Positions 10,744 to 22,543 of a stretch of 64,000 nt of DNA are shown piece after piece. The position numbers and the translations under genes are program-made. Positions within the stretch are counted from its first letter, which is position 1. Every line of letters begins with the position of its first letter. The stretch comes from Scenedesmus sp. ARA3 (taxonomy: Eukaryota; Chlorophyta; Chlorophyceae; Sphaeropleales; Scenedesmaceae). The stretch lies in contig RWJK01001840.1 of NCBI GenBank assembly GCA_004335835.1, positions 86,681-150,680 on the forward strand, written 5' to 3'. The notes below the pieces were generated by a model, which was not told the origin of the DNA, made no database searches, and was given only the letters and a program-made list of their open reading frames with translations.

Positions 10744-13700
10744 ATGGGGAACACGTACTCTAGCGCCAAGCCCTCCCTGCCAGCCCTTAACTTATCGAAG
10801 GTGCGTGGAGGGGCGTGAAAGCTGCACGGTCAGCAACAGCTGCAGTGTTGTTCACTTGGTATTGAACTGTGCATGGTGAAGCAGCTGTGGCCTGCAGATG
10901 CCCCAGCGCAGTTGTCACACTTGCCTCCAAGCTGTTGTACTGCCCACTGACTTCTGCTGCACTGCTCTGCCTGCATGTACATTCAGGTCAAGCAGACACC
11001 AGACAATCCGGATGACTTGTACATAGGTAGCAGCCATCCACAGCGTAATGTTGTTTCACTCTCTAGCGCTCGCCTTCCTGGAGCAGCACGCAAGCTGCCG
11101 CCAGCGCAACAGCTGATGAGCACGCAGGAAGGAGCAGCAGGCCCAGGCACGATGGAGCAGCAGAGCGGCCGCATAGCGAATAATATTGTTCCTAAGCCCC
11201 AGGTACCAGCGCTCAACCTGGGTAGGCATGGTGATGGCTTTGGCAGTGACCAGTCGCTGACAGCACGGGTGCCTGGCCACGGCCCTGGCAGCCTGCCGCA
11301 TATACAGCGAGGCGCTCACACCAGCCGGCCAGCTGCATACGGGGCAGCAGCAGGTGTGCAGCAGCAGTACGGCAGCGACACCATCAGGACCACGCCAGCA
11401 GTGGAAACGGGGCCCATCACCCCAGCACAGGCGCTGAAGCGCTACGGGGAGTACCTCACTGCATATGAGCAGAGCGAGATCCTGCAGTACACACATGTGA
11501 GTTGCCGTTCTTCTGCATGCAATGTTGTAGAAACAATTAGCAGCTGCAATACCACGCAGTCTCCATGGGACTTCTGTGCGTTGTGAACAATAGTCACTGC
11601 TCCTGCTCGGCTGGTGGTTTGTTGGTGACATCTCCAATGCGCAAGAGCAGCGGCGCAGCATACTGTATGCAGAGCTGCGCGCTTCTGGCTGCTGCAGCTT
11701 GAAGTGGCTCCGCTGCTTTCAATATATCTTGGCAAACCATGCAGTTGTCTCACCTATGTTGTATGCATTTCAACATCCTCCATGTAACCATGTAACCATA
11801 CACTCCACCTGCAGATCTGGTTCCTGGGCAAGGCCGATGTGCAGAAGATCAAGGGCAACCCGCACCTGCAGAAGACCAACTACGGCTACGATGATGAGCG
11901 CGGTGACTACCATGTGACACCTCGCGACCACATCGCATACCGCTACGAGGTGCAAGGCGTGTTGGGCAAGGGCAGCTTTGGCCAGGTGCTGAAGGTGCTG
12001 GACTACAAGACCGGCAGCTACAAGGCACTGAAGGTCATCCGCAACAAGAAGCGCTTCCATCACCAGGTACGCGTGTTCTACTGCAGCACGTGTGGCACAT
12101 GCACACCTTACAAATTTCACAGCGTCCGGCATGCAGGGCAGGGTAGGCGCCTTGCTATGTCACAGGTATAATCTGACAGTTGTCAAGAGCAGCAAAGTTC
12201 ACGGCTGAGCAGCTTGTACACATCCATCATCGCTGATGCTTGGAATTACAACGCTTGAGCTGCCAAATTTGACGTGATGTAAGTCATGTCTTGCAGGCTC
12301 AGGTAGAGCTCAAGGTGCTGGAGCACCTGCGGCAGCATGACCCTGAGGATGCGCACCACGTGATCCACATCCAGGAGCACTTCACATTCCGCAACCACCT
12401 GTGCATCACGTTTGAGCTGCTGTCCATCAACCTGTACGAGTTCATCAAGCAGAACAATTTTGCTGGGCTGAGCCTGCAGCTCATCAAGCGCTTCGCTGCA
12501 CAGATGCTGGTGTCCCTCAAGTAGGTGTTGCCCAAGAATTAGCTAGGCTTTGTACAGCTTTCATGCTACAGCTGTCCTGCATCATGCTTGTTGTTGACCA
12601 AGGCAGACATGCACATGTGAGATTTTGAATGCAGCAAGCTTTCTTAATCCATGCGCAGCAAACCTGCACAGCAACAGGCTGTTGCTGCTGCTGCTGTCAT
12701 TGCCGACCTCTGCAACATCAACTCTGCAGATGCTGACCTGCTTGCCACCCCACCTATCATGCCATGCCTGCAGGTTCCTGCGGCGCCACAAGCTCATCCA
12801 CTGCGACCTCAAGCCAGAGAACGTGCTGCTGGTTGCACCGCAGCGCTCTGCCATCAAGGTCATCGACTTTGGCAGCAGCTGCTTTGTGAACGAGCAGATG
12901 TACACGTACGTGCAGAGCCGCTTCTACCGCAGCCCAGAGGTCATCCTGGGGCTGAAGTATGGCTGCGAGATCGACATGTGGAGCTTTGGCTGCATCCTGG
13001 CTGAGCTGTTCATGGGCTACCCTCTGTTCCCAGGTGGGCAGCATTCAGAGGCACAGTGTGCGTGCTTTGATGGTAACACATTCCCTGCAACACTGTGAGC
13101 ATACTTATACTACTGGTGCTTTTGCGCATGGCTAGTTGGTGAATATCATCCAGGTCGTGTTGTATTGTACCAACTTTGTGTTGCGTTGTTTGCTACTGTG
13201 CTCTGCCTTGCAGGCGAAGATGAGACTGAGCAGCTGCTGTGCATCATGGAGATCATGGGTTTGCCGCCTGCCTACTTGGTCGAGTCAGCCAGCAGGAGCA
13301 AGGTCTTCTTTGACAGCCACGGCAACCCAAGCATCGTGCCCAACAGCAGAGGTGAGGATGCAGCCTGCTGTGGCTGCTAACATCCCTGCTTAAGTGGCAT
13401 ATGTGCGACAGCTTTTAACAGGCACCCTTGGAAGTTTGTTGCTACATCTAAGCCTTATGACCGGCCTGAAAACTCTGATTCTGCTGCCGCCGCAGGCAAG
13501 GTGCGCAACCCCGGCTCCAAGTCCCTGTGGAGTGTGCTGCGCTGCCAGGACCCCGTCTTCGTGGACTTCCTGGAGAAGTGCCTGCGCTGGGACCCTGCCG
13601 AGCGCCTCACGCCCGAGCAGGCCATGGCGCACCCCTGGATGCAAGACCAGATGACCAACAGCCTAGGAAGCTTCAAGTGGGTGGCAGGCTTGTTGGGGGC

Positions 13701-15124
13701 TGTAACGCAATAGGGGTTGCATGCCCAAAGCACAGCAACACATGGTGGCTCAGATCTGTATGTGATTCTGAGAGCCTCTTGCTCAAGCAAAGTCGCCAGG
13801 ATGGGCGTACTGTTACGGTGGGCTCCTGTTGCTTGCCCAGCAATTGACCTTCGATGTGTCTGTCTTGCTACCCTGCAGGCAGACCAGCCGCACCCGCCAG
13901 GACCAGGCGCAGGCGCCCGGCGCGGGGAAGCTGCAGCCCACCAGTGTGATGGCAGCAGCAGCAGCTGCGCTCAACGCGGGCGGGGCCGTGGGCAAGGCTG
14001 CTGCCAAGGCAGTGGGCATTCCACTCAACACGCGCTCCAACTCAGGGGCGCTGTGCAGTGCAGAGTACCGCGACACCGCTGTGCCTGCGCAGCACAACTT
14101 TGCCATGGGGGTGCCAGCGGCTGCAGCTGCAGTGGCTGGCGGCGCCCCAGCAACTTGGCAGCAGCCCAGCATGCAGCAGATGCAGGTGGAAGGCCACGCG
14201 GCAGGTGCTGTGAACCACACACCAAGGGCACTGCATGCGGCGCCTTCTAACGACACTAGCCAGAGTGGCATAGACTGCACGCCTAGGCAGCACAGTGGCA
14301 CTGCTGCTGGAGCTGCAGGCATGGGCGCTGCTGGTCATGCTACGCTGTCTGCTGCAGCGCCAATGGTCACCACAGGCGCCACCGTGGCTGCCCGCCTCAG
14401 CAGCAGCAACATCAGCTTCACCCCGCGCGACATGGAGACTGATGCACCAGGCCTGGGTGGACAGCAGTCCTCCGCAGGCATTGCAGTGACCAAGCAGCAA
14501 GTGGTGAGTGTGCTGGCCAATGGACAGCAGCCGCAGGTGGTGGTGCAGCAGCAGCGTAGCAGCACGCATGACGTGCATGGCCCTGACCAGGCAGCGCTGA
14601 TGGCGGCCAGCAACCTGATGAAAGCGCAGGCCAGCATGGCGGCAGCAGCAGCGGCAGCAGGCGGCAGCAGCAACAGCACAGCGCCCACCTACCTTGCCTC
14701 GACCGCACTGCAGGGGCAGGGCATGCTCAACATGGGTATTACGTTACCCCAGCAGCATCAGCAGCAGGCGGCGTTTGTCATGCTGCAGCGACAGCAGGCA
14801 GCAGTAGCCGCTGCCATGCAGCAGCAGCAGCAGCAGCTGCAGGAGGGAGCATGGGCCGAGCAGCAGGTGGCAGCTTCACAGCTGGACATGACAGCCCCAG
14901 GAGCAGCCAGCAGGGCGGCAGCAGTCCTGAGCAGCGCAACTGGTGTCAGCCAGCAGGTGCTACTGCAGCAGCTGCTGCAGCAGCAGGAGCTCGCAGCCAT
15001 GGGCTATGGCGTCGGCTCTTCGGCCATCAACCAGCCAGTGCAGCCAATGCAGACTGGGCAGGAGCAATTTGGCGGTGCTGGTTCTGTGATGGTAGACAGG
15101 CTGCTGCCACGGCTGCAGAGATAA
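10744..15124 (+). CDS. DYRK-family dual-specificity protein kinase
   Basis: Eight exons: 10744-10800, 10987-11496, 11815-12066, 12297-12520, 12774-13033, 13214-13351, 13496-13676, 13879-15124. All junctions agree in phase and give 955 aa. A DYRK-homology box (about residues 170-230, TPAQALKRY to DHIAYRYEV) precedes the kinase domain. Visible motifs are GKGSFG (240-245), catalytic Lys262, HCDLKPEN (357-364, the Cys-type HRD usual in DYRKs), DFG (379-381) and the activation-loop YTY (391-393), where DYRKs autophosphorylate on tyrosine. The sequence is closest to DYRK2-type kinases. The kinase domain ends near 540; the remaining 415 residues are Ala/Gln-rich. The start follows an in-frame TAG and reads [10 protein letters not shown], a myristoylation-like motif. 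DYRKs phosphorylate Ser/Thr on substrates; the target is unknown. Exon 1 is the least certain part. Confidence 0.93.
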
Positions 15125-17000
15125 GGCTTCTGCTTGCGCTGTGGCTGTATGTTGTGTGAGGGCCTAGTGCGGGGCGCTGCTTTGACGCGCTACACAATGT
15201 GGGTGTCCAATTGTTGACGTGCATGCTCTTTGCTGCTTCATTGGACCCTGTGCTGGCCAGTCATCGATTGCTTCTTCTTTGTGCTGCTGTGCTGCAATCA
15301 TTGTTGTCAGAGCTTGGCGGCAGGAGGTGTGACCTTACGCATGCATGCCAAGCAGGCGGCTGTGTTTGCAGCGCGGTTGAATTAGTTTTCGTCATCAGCG
15401 TATGTGATGCGCTTTGAGAGTTTTGCAGTGTGGTTCAGGGTGGGCGCCTGGGTTAGGTAGCTGGTAGGGTAGCTTTGCCATGCAGGATGGGCTGTGGCAG
15501 CCTCTGCACCTGACAGTCAGTCAGCCTGTTGTGTGGCAGGGCATCAGCATCTGCAGCAGGGCGCTGCAGCTGACAGCACTGAAAGAGTGTGTTTGCCCTG
15601 TCTGTCTGGCGCCATGTATGCTGGGCGCGCTTGCTCACCTTGGCATGCAGCTGTGTGCTGTCTTTGACATCCTTTAGGCAGAGAGTGTTGAACTGGGTAT
15701 GCAGCTGGTCAGGGCTGTCATGTTCCTCATCTTATCGCTGTCGCCTGGTGCAGCTTCTAGCAGATCCTGCACGGCTGCAGGTAAGATAGGATACGTTACT
15801 GGTGCAGGCAAGCACTGTTTTTTGACGACGCGATCACATACAGCAATTTCTCGTGCTTTGATGCTGGTGCTTCGGATGCAGGTTGCTTGAGACTGACTTG
15901 ATGCTGCTTGTGACCCGACTCTGCATAAGCCATTTGGGTGTGTGACGTTGCTGAAACATGCAACTTGAGGTGCTCGCACCAAGTATGTTGCCAGGCAGAG
16001 ATTGCTGTAGGATGCTTCATGCGCATACATCTTCACCAACCAGTACACTTAGTGGCGTGCTTTGGTCATCATGGAAATCATGGCACAGTATGCCTGCAGA
16101 TGCAGCATGTGAGACAAGTGGTGACCCTGCAACACTCAAGCTTGCTGGGCTGGTGTGCAGCTTGTCTGCCGCGCTGCCACTCCAGGTGAAGCTCTAGGCT
16201 GTTAGGTATCAGTGTGTTTTGGTGTGTGTCATTCATAGCATTGTGTTGTTGGTGTCTGCTGCATTCTTATGTCGAGTGAACTGGAGCAGCCAGCAGGGTC
16301 ACCATGTAGCATCATGCCAATGATTGCTTTGTGGTGACCTGCTTGTGGTAAGCCAACAAAAGGTTGGTAACTCCGCTGAATTTTGAGTGCGTATTTTCTC
16401 CTTCTTATTCTGCACCCGAGTTCGAGGGCTTTGGCATTGAGCACTGGCAGTCGGGGAGAATGGCGCCAGCAGGTTGGCCCAACCTCATCAAATCAGCGCA
16501 ATGCGGTGGATGCATTGCTTTGACAATATGGCTGGCTGCCAGAGAGAACCTGGTGTCAACCACAAAAAAAAACAATGCCATGTGAGCAATCCTGGCCTTG
16601 AGCTCAGCTGGCGGGTACATGCAGTTTGGGCTACGTGGCACACCTCCCATTACGCAGTGAAATGCTCGACAATGTCACATTGCCAGATAAGCGCGCAGCC
16701 AAGTCAGGGCTTTCAGTTTCAATTCAGCTATGACTTCAAGGTTGGTGGAGATGAAGAGATGGCCCCAACTGCAGCAGGCAATGGCGCCCTTTCAGAGCCC
16801 GCCACTAGAGGACCACCCGTCGCGAGTGTGCCGAATGATCTGCAGCTACATACAAAATGTTATCAAGTAACAAATTTTAAGCCCTGCAAAAGCTTTGCTG
16901 AGCGCGGGCAGAAGCAAGAGCTGGTCCCTGCACTGGTGCCTGTCAGGCCGGTCCAAATAACAAAGGGGTGCACTCAACTGCGCACCGCTATCCGCGCTGA
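15125..17000. other. Intergenic stretch, no gene seen
   Basis: It follows the DYRK stop codon. Several frames exist, the longest at 16474-17010, but none shows conserved motifs, and its composition is not like the real exons here. The first several hundred bases are probably the DYRK 3' UTR. Confidence 0.45.
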
Positions 17001-17003
17001 CGA

Positions 17004-17010
17004 CATATAA
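17004..17010 (+). promoter_or_regulatory. Possible TATA box of the malate dehydrogenase gene
   Basis: CATATAAGG lies about 135 bases upstream of the MDH start codon in otherwise GC-rich sequence. Position and sequence fit a TATA box; there is no transcript evidence here. Confidence 0.3.
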
Positions 17011-17142
17011 GGAACCATCTGCCATCGCTCAACCAAAGACTTTGTTGTGCGTGCTCTCCATTACTCGCTGTTCAAGCTGTACGTGCTGGACACGTTTTTC
17101 GTGCTCACCTTCACAATCCTCTGTCCCTAATTGACCGTCACA

Positions 17143-17810
17143 ATGGCTTTCCATTGGAGCAGCAGGAAGCCCATGAGGGTCCTGATCACTGGTGCCGCAG
17201 GTGTGCCTAGGACTTCTGCTGTTGCGAAGCACGTGTGCAGCGCCGTTGGCCCTGGGCGATGCGAGCGGCGCTTTGAAACGTTTCTTACTGCGTTACAGGT
17301 CAGATCGGCTACGCCATAGTGGCCATGGCTGCCAATGGCGATATGCTGGGCCAGGACCAGCCTGTCATTCTGCACCTACTGGACATCGAGCCCGCAAAGC
17401 AAGCACTGCAGGGCGTGAAGATGGAACTGATGGATGCGGCATACCCTCTGCTTGTTGGTGAGCACTTTCAAGAAGCTGCAATGAGAGAGGATAGTTACAT
17501 GTGGGTCCGGCAATGCTTCTTCGTAAAGGCTGGGGGTGTCAGCAATGACCCATGCTGCTGCTGCGTCTGCTGGTAACCATCTAGTAACCAACACTCACTG
17601 AATGCTTGCAGCTCCCTGCAACCAATGCAACTGGAAGTCGTGCTGTATTCAGCATAACACTGCATAGATCGGTGTGATACGTGCTGAAACCTAGCCGCCC
17701 CTGCAGCTCCCTTGCTGGCCATGTACCACTCTCATGCCCGCATTGCTTCTCATCTGATGCCTGGGCCAAAACAGCCCCTGCCAAACTCTCCTGGCTGCTG
17801 TTGCTGCTGC

Positions 17811-17852
<42 letters not shown>

Positions 17853-17966
17853 ATGTTGTGCCCACCACTGACCTGCAGGAGGCCTGCGCGGGCGTGGAGG
17901 TGGCTGCGGTGGTGGGCGGCTTCCTCCAATGCCACACAACTCAACTCAACACCTCTTCCTCAACAC

Positions 17967-17997
<31 letters not shown>

Positions 17998-20429
17998 ATG
18001 TCGTGGCCACCACCGACCTGCAGGAGGCCTGCGCGGGCGTGGAGGTGGCGGTCATGGTGGGCGGCTTCCCTCGCAAAGCCGGCATGGAGCGCAAGGACGT
18101 CATGGCCAAGAACGTCAGCATCTATGCGCAGCAGGCGCGGGCCCTGGAGGCGCACGCCAGCAGGGACGTCAAGGTGAGGCACAAGCGAAGGATGAGTGAG
18201 TGTTTATGTGTGTGGCAGGTGGACGGGCGGCTGGGGCGCAGGGACAGACGTGAAGGTGAGGCTTGTGTGGGGCCTGTGGGAGGTGTCTGGGGGGGGGGGT
18301 ATGGGGCACATGCATAGCTGCTTGAAGCTGCTGCGGCGTGTGCAGGCGCATGCTACCATGCTCATTGGGCAATATCTTTTGGTCCGCACCTGTGTGCGCC
18401 ACGCTGGACAGTCAAGCAGTGATGTGCCGCCTGCTGGATGGTTGTAGCTCTCACACCAGCTGGCCTTGCTCAGCACGCTGCACCTCGTCAGGCTGCCCAG
18501 CTCACACCTGGTTTTGATTGCTGCTGCTGCTGCTGCTGCTGCCGCTGCTGCAGATCCTGGTGATTGCCAACCCCGCCAACACCAACGCGCTCATGCTCAA
18601 GGAGCACGCGCCGAGCATCCCCGCAGAGAACATCACAGCGCTCACACGTCTGGACCACAACAGGGCACTGGCACAGGTAGGCGCTGCTGCTGCTGTTGTT
18701 GTACCTGCTCAGTTGCTTGATTTGGGCGCCACAGCATCCGTCGGAGAGTGTATACGGACGCAGATGCATAGGTGCCCCTGCCCTGCTGTCCTGCTGACAT
18801 CATGCTTACAGCCTCCCACTGCTGTCCCTGCTGCCACTCTCTGCACTTGCCCCTGCAAACCGCACCATGCCCTTTTCTTTTGCTCATGCTCACAGCTGCA
18901 TTGTTGCACCTGCTGCTGTTCCCTGCTCCTGCACATCTGCTCTTGCGTCAGATCGCTGCACGCGCCGGCACACATGTGAGCAACGTGCGCAACGTGATCA
19001 TCTGGGGCAACCACTCCTCAACACAGTTCCCTGATGTCGCGCACGGCACTGTGGACGGCCGGCCCATCCGGGAGGTGCTGCGGGGTGAGGAGGACGCTGC
19101 CTGGCTGGACGGCGAGTTCGTGGAGACTGTCCAGCAGCGCGGCGCGGCTGTGATCAAGGTGAGTGGTCAACACTGTTGTTGACAGAGAGATTGCATGTGG
19201 ATGCATGCAAGCAGGCGTGTTGTGTGTATTAAGTCAGGCGCGACTGCAACAGGCGGTGTTGCTGGTATGTGTGTGCTGCTGCTGGTGCGCAGCAAGAGCG
19301 TGTTCATAGAGCTACAAGCAGTGTCAGAGGAAGGCGCAGCCTGGCGGGATGGACGCGAGTGCGTGGCGACAGTGCAGCAGCGCGGCGCTGCTGTGATCAA
19401 GGTGGGCTGGGTTGATATTTGTTGTATGTATCTCTGCATCTCTATGGCGTGTGCATTGTGTTCAGTAAGATTGTGCGAGTATGTGGAGACTGTGCAGCAG
19501 CGCGGCGCAGCCGTGATCAAGGTGGGTGTTGTGGTGGGGATTTGGGGCACTGGGACTGCTGCAGGCTTGAGCGTTGCCCCCAGGGCTCGAGTGCTGCCGC
19601 AGGTTCTTGCATGCTCTCACGCTCTCGCTCACGCACACGCCCTCGCAGCCAACAGAGACAGCATGCGTTTAACTTGTACAGCTTGTACATCCATGACTTG
19701 TCCCCCGCTACAGTCCACACATTGCAAAACATGTCACCGTGCACTTCTCACGCACGCAGTCTGTCCTTTCCTGTGTTGCTCTGCAGGCGCGTGGCCTATC
19801 ATCAGCGATGTCTGCCGCCAGCAGCGCATGTGACCACATCCACGACTGGTTCAACGGCACGGCCCCGGGCAAGTGGGTGTCCATGGGCGTGTATGGCGAC
19901 GGCAGCTACGGCCAGCCCGCCGGCCTCATCTACAGCTACCCAGTCACCTGCCAGCACGGCAAGTGGAAGATCGTGCAGGTGATTACTTGCTGTCTTTGCG
20001 CTTAACTGTGTTTGCCAGTTGTGTCAGCTGTCTACAGCTACCCAGTCACCTGCCAGCATGGCAAATGGAAGATCGTGCAGGTGGTTCAGCTATGAAATGA
20101 ATCTTTCACGAGCAGTTTGATCATGTTGTCTGTTGGTTTGGGTGAGGGTGAGCAGGTTTTCAGTTGCACGGCCAGCTTTGCCCAGTGCCTGGTGCAACAG
20201 CAGCTTTGAGGCAGCAGTCGCAACGGCAGCGGCAGCTCCTTCAGCAGCCTCGGCTGGCCTCACCCATTTGTGTGCTGCTGCTGCTGCTGCTGCTGTCGCT
20301 GCTTGACTGCAGGGCCTGGAGATCGACTCGCACTGCGCAGCCAAGCTGAAGGCGTCTGCAGATGAGCTGCTGGAGGAGAGGGAGCTGGCCCTGGCCTGCA
20401 TCAGCGAGGCAGCAGCAGCAGCACAGTGA
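17143..20429 (+). CDS. MDH: Cytosolic NAD-dependent malate dehydrogenase
   Basis: Seven exons: 17143-17200, 17299-17457, 17998-18173, 18554-18676, 18952-19158, 19787-19978, 20313-20429. They join in phase to give 343 aa, near the usual 330-340. The enzyme interconverts malate and oxaloacetate with NAD. The Rossmann motif GAAGQIG is at 17-23; LLDIEP ends the second strand with an Asp, as in NAD-specific cytosolic enzymes. The substrate loop contains RKAGMERKD, and the catalytic His193 lies in [10 protein letters not shown]. There is no transit peptide, and the C-terminus has no peroxisomal signal, so I place it in the cytosol. An extra 72-base copy of the exon 3 start lies upstream of the real exon (17853), and copies of the ends of exons 5, 6 and 7 lie downstream. 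The model uses the copies that keep the protein collinear with plant enzymes. Confidence 0.95.
17853..17924 (+). repeat. Acceptor-side copy of MDH exon 3
   Basis: It repeats the first 72 bases of exon 3 ([17 protein letters not shown] to VGGF) after its own (CTG)n-CCAG tract. It then runs into intron sequence without a donor, while the copy at 17998 continues into RKAGMERKD. It is an alternative acceptor at most, and more likely a non-functional duplicate. Confidence 0.85.
19325..19521 (+). repeat. Two donor-side copies of MDH exon 5
   Basis: Copies at about 19325-19401 and 19477-19521 repeat the exon 5 end ([10 protein letters not shown]) and each is followed by GTGGG, a usable donor. The first has several substitutions; the second is shorter. 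Both lie in the intron after the authentic donor at 19159. Confidence 0.85.
20029..20080 (+). repeat. Donor-side copy of MDH exon 6
   Basis: It repeats [16 protein letters not shown] plus a GT donor, 50 bases after the authentic exon 6 end, with only a few silent changes. It looks recent. Confidence 0.85.
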
Positions 20430-20497
20430 TGACGCTATATTCAATAGTATTGTTGGTAGTGGCGCTTGCCTGCATGCATGCGGGTAAATGCGGCACA

Positions 20498-20776
20498 GTG
20501 AGGGAGCTGGCCCTGGCCTGCATCAGCGAGGCGGCAGCAGCAGCAGCACGGTAGTTTGCCAAGCTTGGTGCACGTTATTTTTGCCTTTTTGCTGCTCGTG
20601 CTGCTGGTGAGCTGCTGGCAGAGAGGGAGCTGGTGCTGGCATGCATCAGCGAGGCGGCAGCAGCAGCACAGTGATGACGCTATATTTAAAAGTTTTGTTG
20701 GTGGTGGCGCTGGCATGCATGAGGCAGCGAAGCAGCGCGAGAGCTGGCGCTGGCATGCATCCGCAAGGCAGCATGG
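20498..20776 (+). repeat. Three decayed copies of the MDH terminal exon
   Basis: Copies at about 20498-20552, 20609-20740 and 20737-20776 repeat [13 protein letters not shown]. The middle one also repeats the stop codon and the following UTR block (GTGATGACGCTATATT). The duplicated unit therefore crossed the end of the coding sequence. Confidence 0.8.
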
Positions 20777-22426
20777 CAGCAGCAGCAGTACAATGCGGCA
20801 CCGCAGGGCAGTGAGGCTGTTGTTGTTCACATATGCATTGAACACAGGAGGGGCCAGCAGCAGTGTAGTGACTGCACTGCTGCGTGCGCTGTGGTGGTTG
20901 TGCGTTTTCACACATGCCGTAATCGCATGCAGCCGCATCACTGGCTGCCTGGCTGTCTCACCAGGGCGCTGCTCTGTGCAGGATTCTTTTATACATAGGC
21001 ATTTCTTCTGTTACATAGGCATTACTGTGGAGAGCTGTTGTTGCGAAGCATCAAAGAGACATGAGACAATGCATTGCCAGCAGCACTGCTGCAGCAGCAG
21101 GCGCAGCGCACAGCCTGGCTTGATAGCTGCCTGTTCTTTTACCTGCCTAGGGTTTGCTGGTGGGGTTGCTCTATGTATTGAGCCGCAGCAAGCGTGGTGC
21201 TTTTCAAGTGCTTGGGACACTATGAATTGTTTTGCAGGAGTCTTTATCTTGGTGGCTAGTCTCCATTGGCGACATGGCATGCATGCCATATGGCACAGCG
21301 GTGGCTAGCTTTGAAGCTGGATGCGAAGGCGTTGAATTGAAAGCTGGACTTCAGGCGTTGCTCAGCAGCAGCCTTGGTGTGTTGCGGTAACATGTGCAAG
21401 CTGATGCGAAAAAAAAAACAGCTGACCTCGTCATGAGGGTGCCAGTTCAAACCTTACTTTGTTCAACGTCACAAGCGGCTGTGCCCTGCTGTGACCATGT
21501 GAGTACGCATTACTTTGCACCTAGCCATGTGAATACGCCTATGTGTCGCATTGTGCTTGTAATGTGTGACCTGCAACTCAATACATTGTGAACATGCTGA
21601 CTGAGCCTTTTCACCATGATGGTGACAGGCGTACGCGTGCAACATGGCTTGGTGCTGCCGATGGTCCTTAGCAGACTGCAGAAATTGGCAGGAGTACTGC
21701 TTGAACATGCTATGATGTTTCGGAACATTTCATGTCTGTATTATTGAGAGGAGAGTTGATGATTGTGGTGTCACCCGCTGCTGCCTAAGACAGCTGGCCG
21801 GCAGTGATCCAGTGCGTCAATTACATGGCGGAAACGAAGCAGCCAGATCACCGCACCTTAAGCAGATTCACGTATCAAATGTTGTGAGAGTTTTGGCTCT
21901 CTGCAGCTGCCTCCACCAGACTCGTCGCGTCTAAGCCAGGCTGCGGCCCTGCTGTCATGAGCGACGTGGATTTGACGCCTGATCAAAGCTTGCAGAACCC
22001 AGCATAAAGTGACCACGTGACACCACGCACAAACATGCTGCTTCATAACCCAGTACATGCAGCTGATCTTGCAGGATCAGGCCGGGATTGAGGGCTCCTG
22101 CTGACTAGACCGCAGGTAACGCCGCTCTACTGCTCACAGGACCTCAAGGCTCCAGCAACAGCTGGAAGCTGTCGGAGTTTGTGTAGCTTGCAGATGTTTA
22201 CACGTTGTGTGACAACGCGCCTGGCTGCTCGCTATTAGAGGCCGTTTACTCAACACGCGAATGCGTCAGCTGTGTCACAGCCTCAGAGGGACCGACATGC
22301 GTTGATTACCAAGAGTTGATTGATACACTGGTGATACTTTGCTCTTGGCACCATTGGCCGCTTAACCATAGTAATGCCGGGAAGGCCAAACCTACTTGAC
22401 ATTTCTCCTCGATACAGCTCTTCCTG
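20777..22426. other. Intergenic stretch, no gene seen
   Basis: Frames, including a 250-codon one that overlaps the MDH tail copies, show no domain or signal I can support. No RNA gene was found. Confidence 0.45.
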
Positions 22427-22435
22427 CATATAATT
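22427..22435 (+). promoter_or_regulatory. Possible TATA box of the lipase gene
   Basis: CATATAATT lies about 110 bases upstream of the lipase ATG. Weak positional evidence only. Confidence 0.25.
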
Positions 22436-22543
22436 GCCGCAGTACTACCAAACATTCCGTCAATGCATTCGCCTTCGTGGCAGCAGTTTTGACTTCGGGG
22501 AGCCGTTCAACAGCGAACAGCAGTAGCAGTCAAGGTTGTTGGG

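Noticed and set aside
16474..17010. 178-codon frame before MDH
   Set aside because: No signal peptide, domain or exon-like codon bias; it overlaps the likely MDH promoter.
17853..17924. Mutually exclusive exon pair in MDH
   Set aside because: The first copy has no donor at its end, so it cannot replace the second as a cassette.
20556..21308. 250-codon plus-strand frame
   Set aside because: It runs through decayed MDH tail copies and CAG tracts, with Cys/Trp-rich translation typical of non-coding frames.
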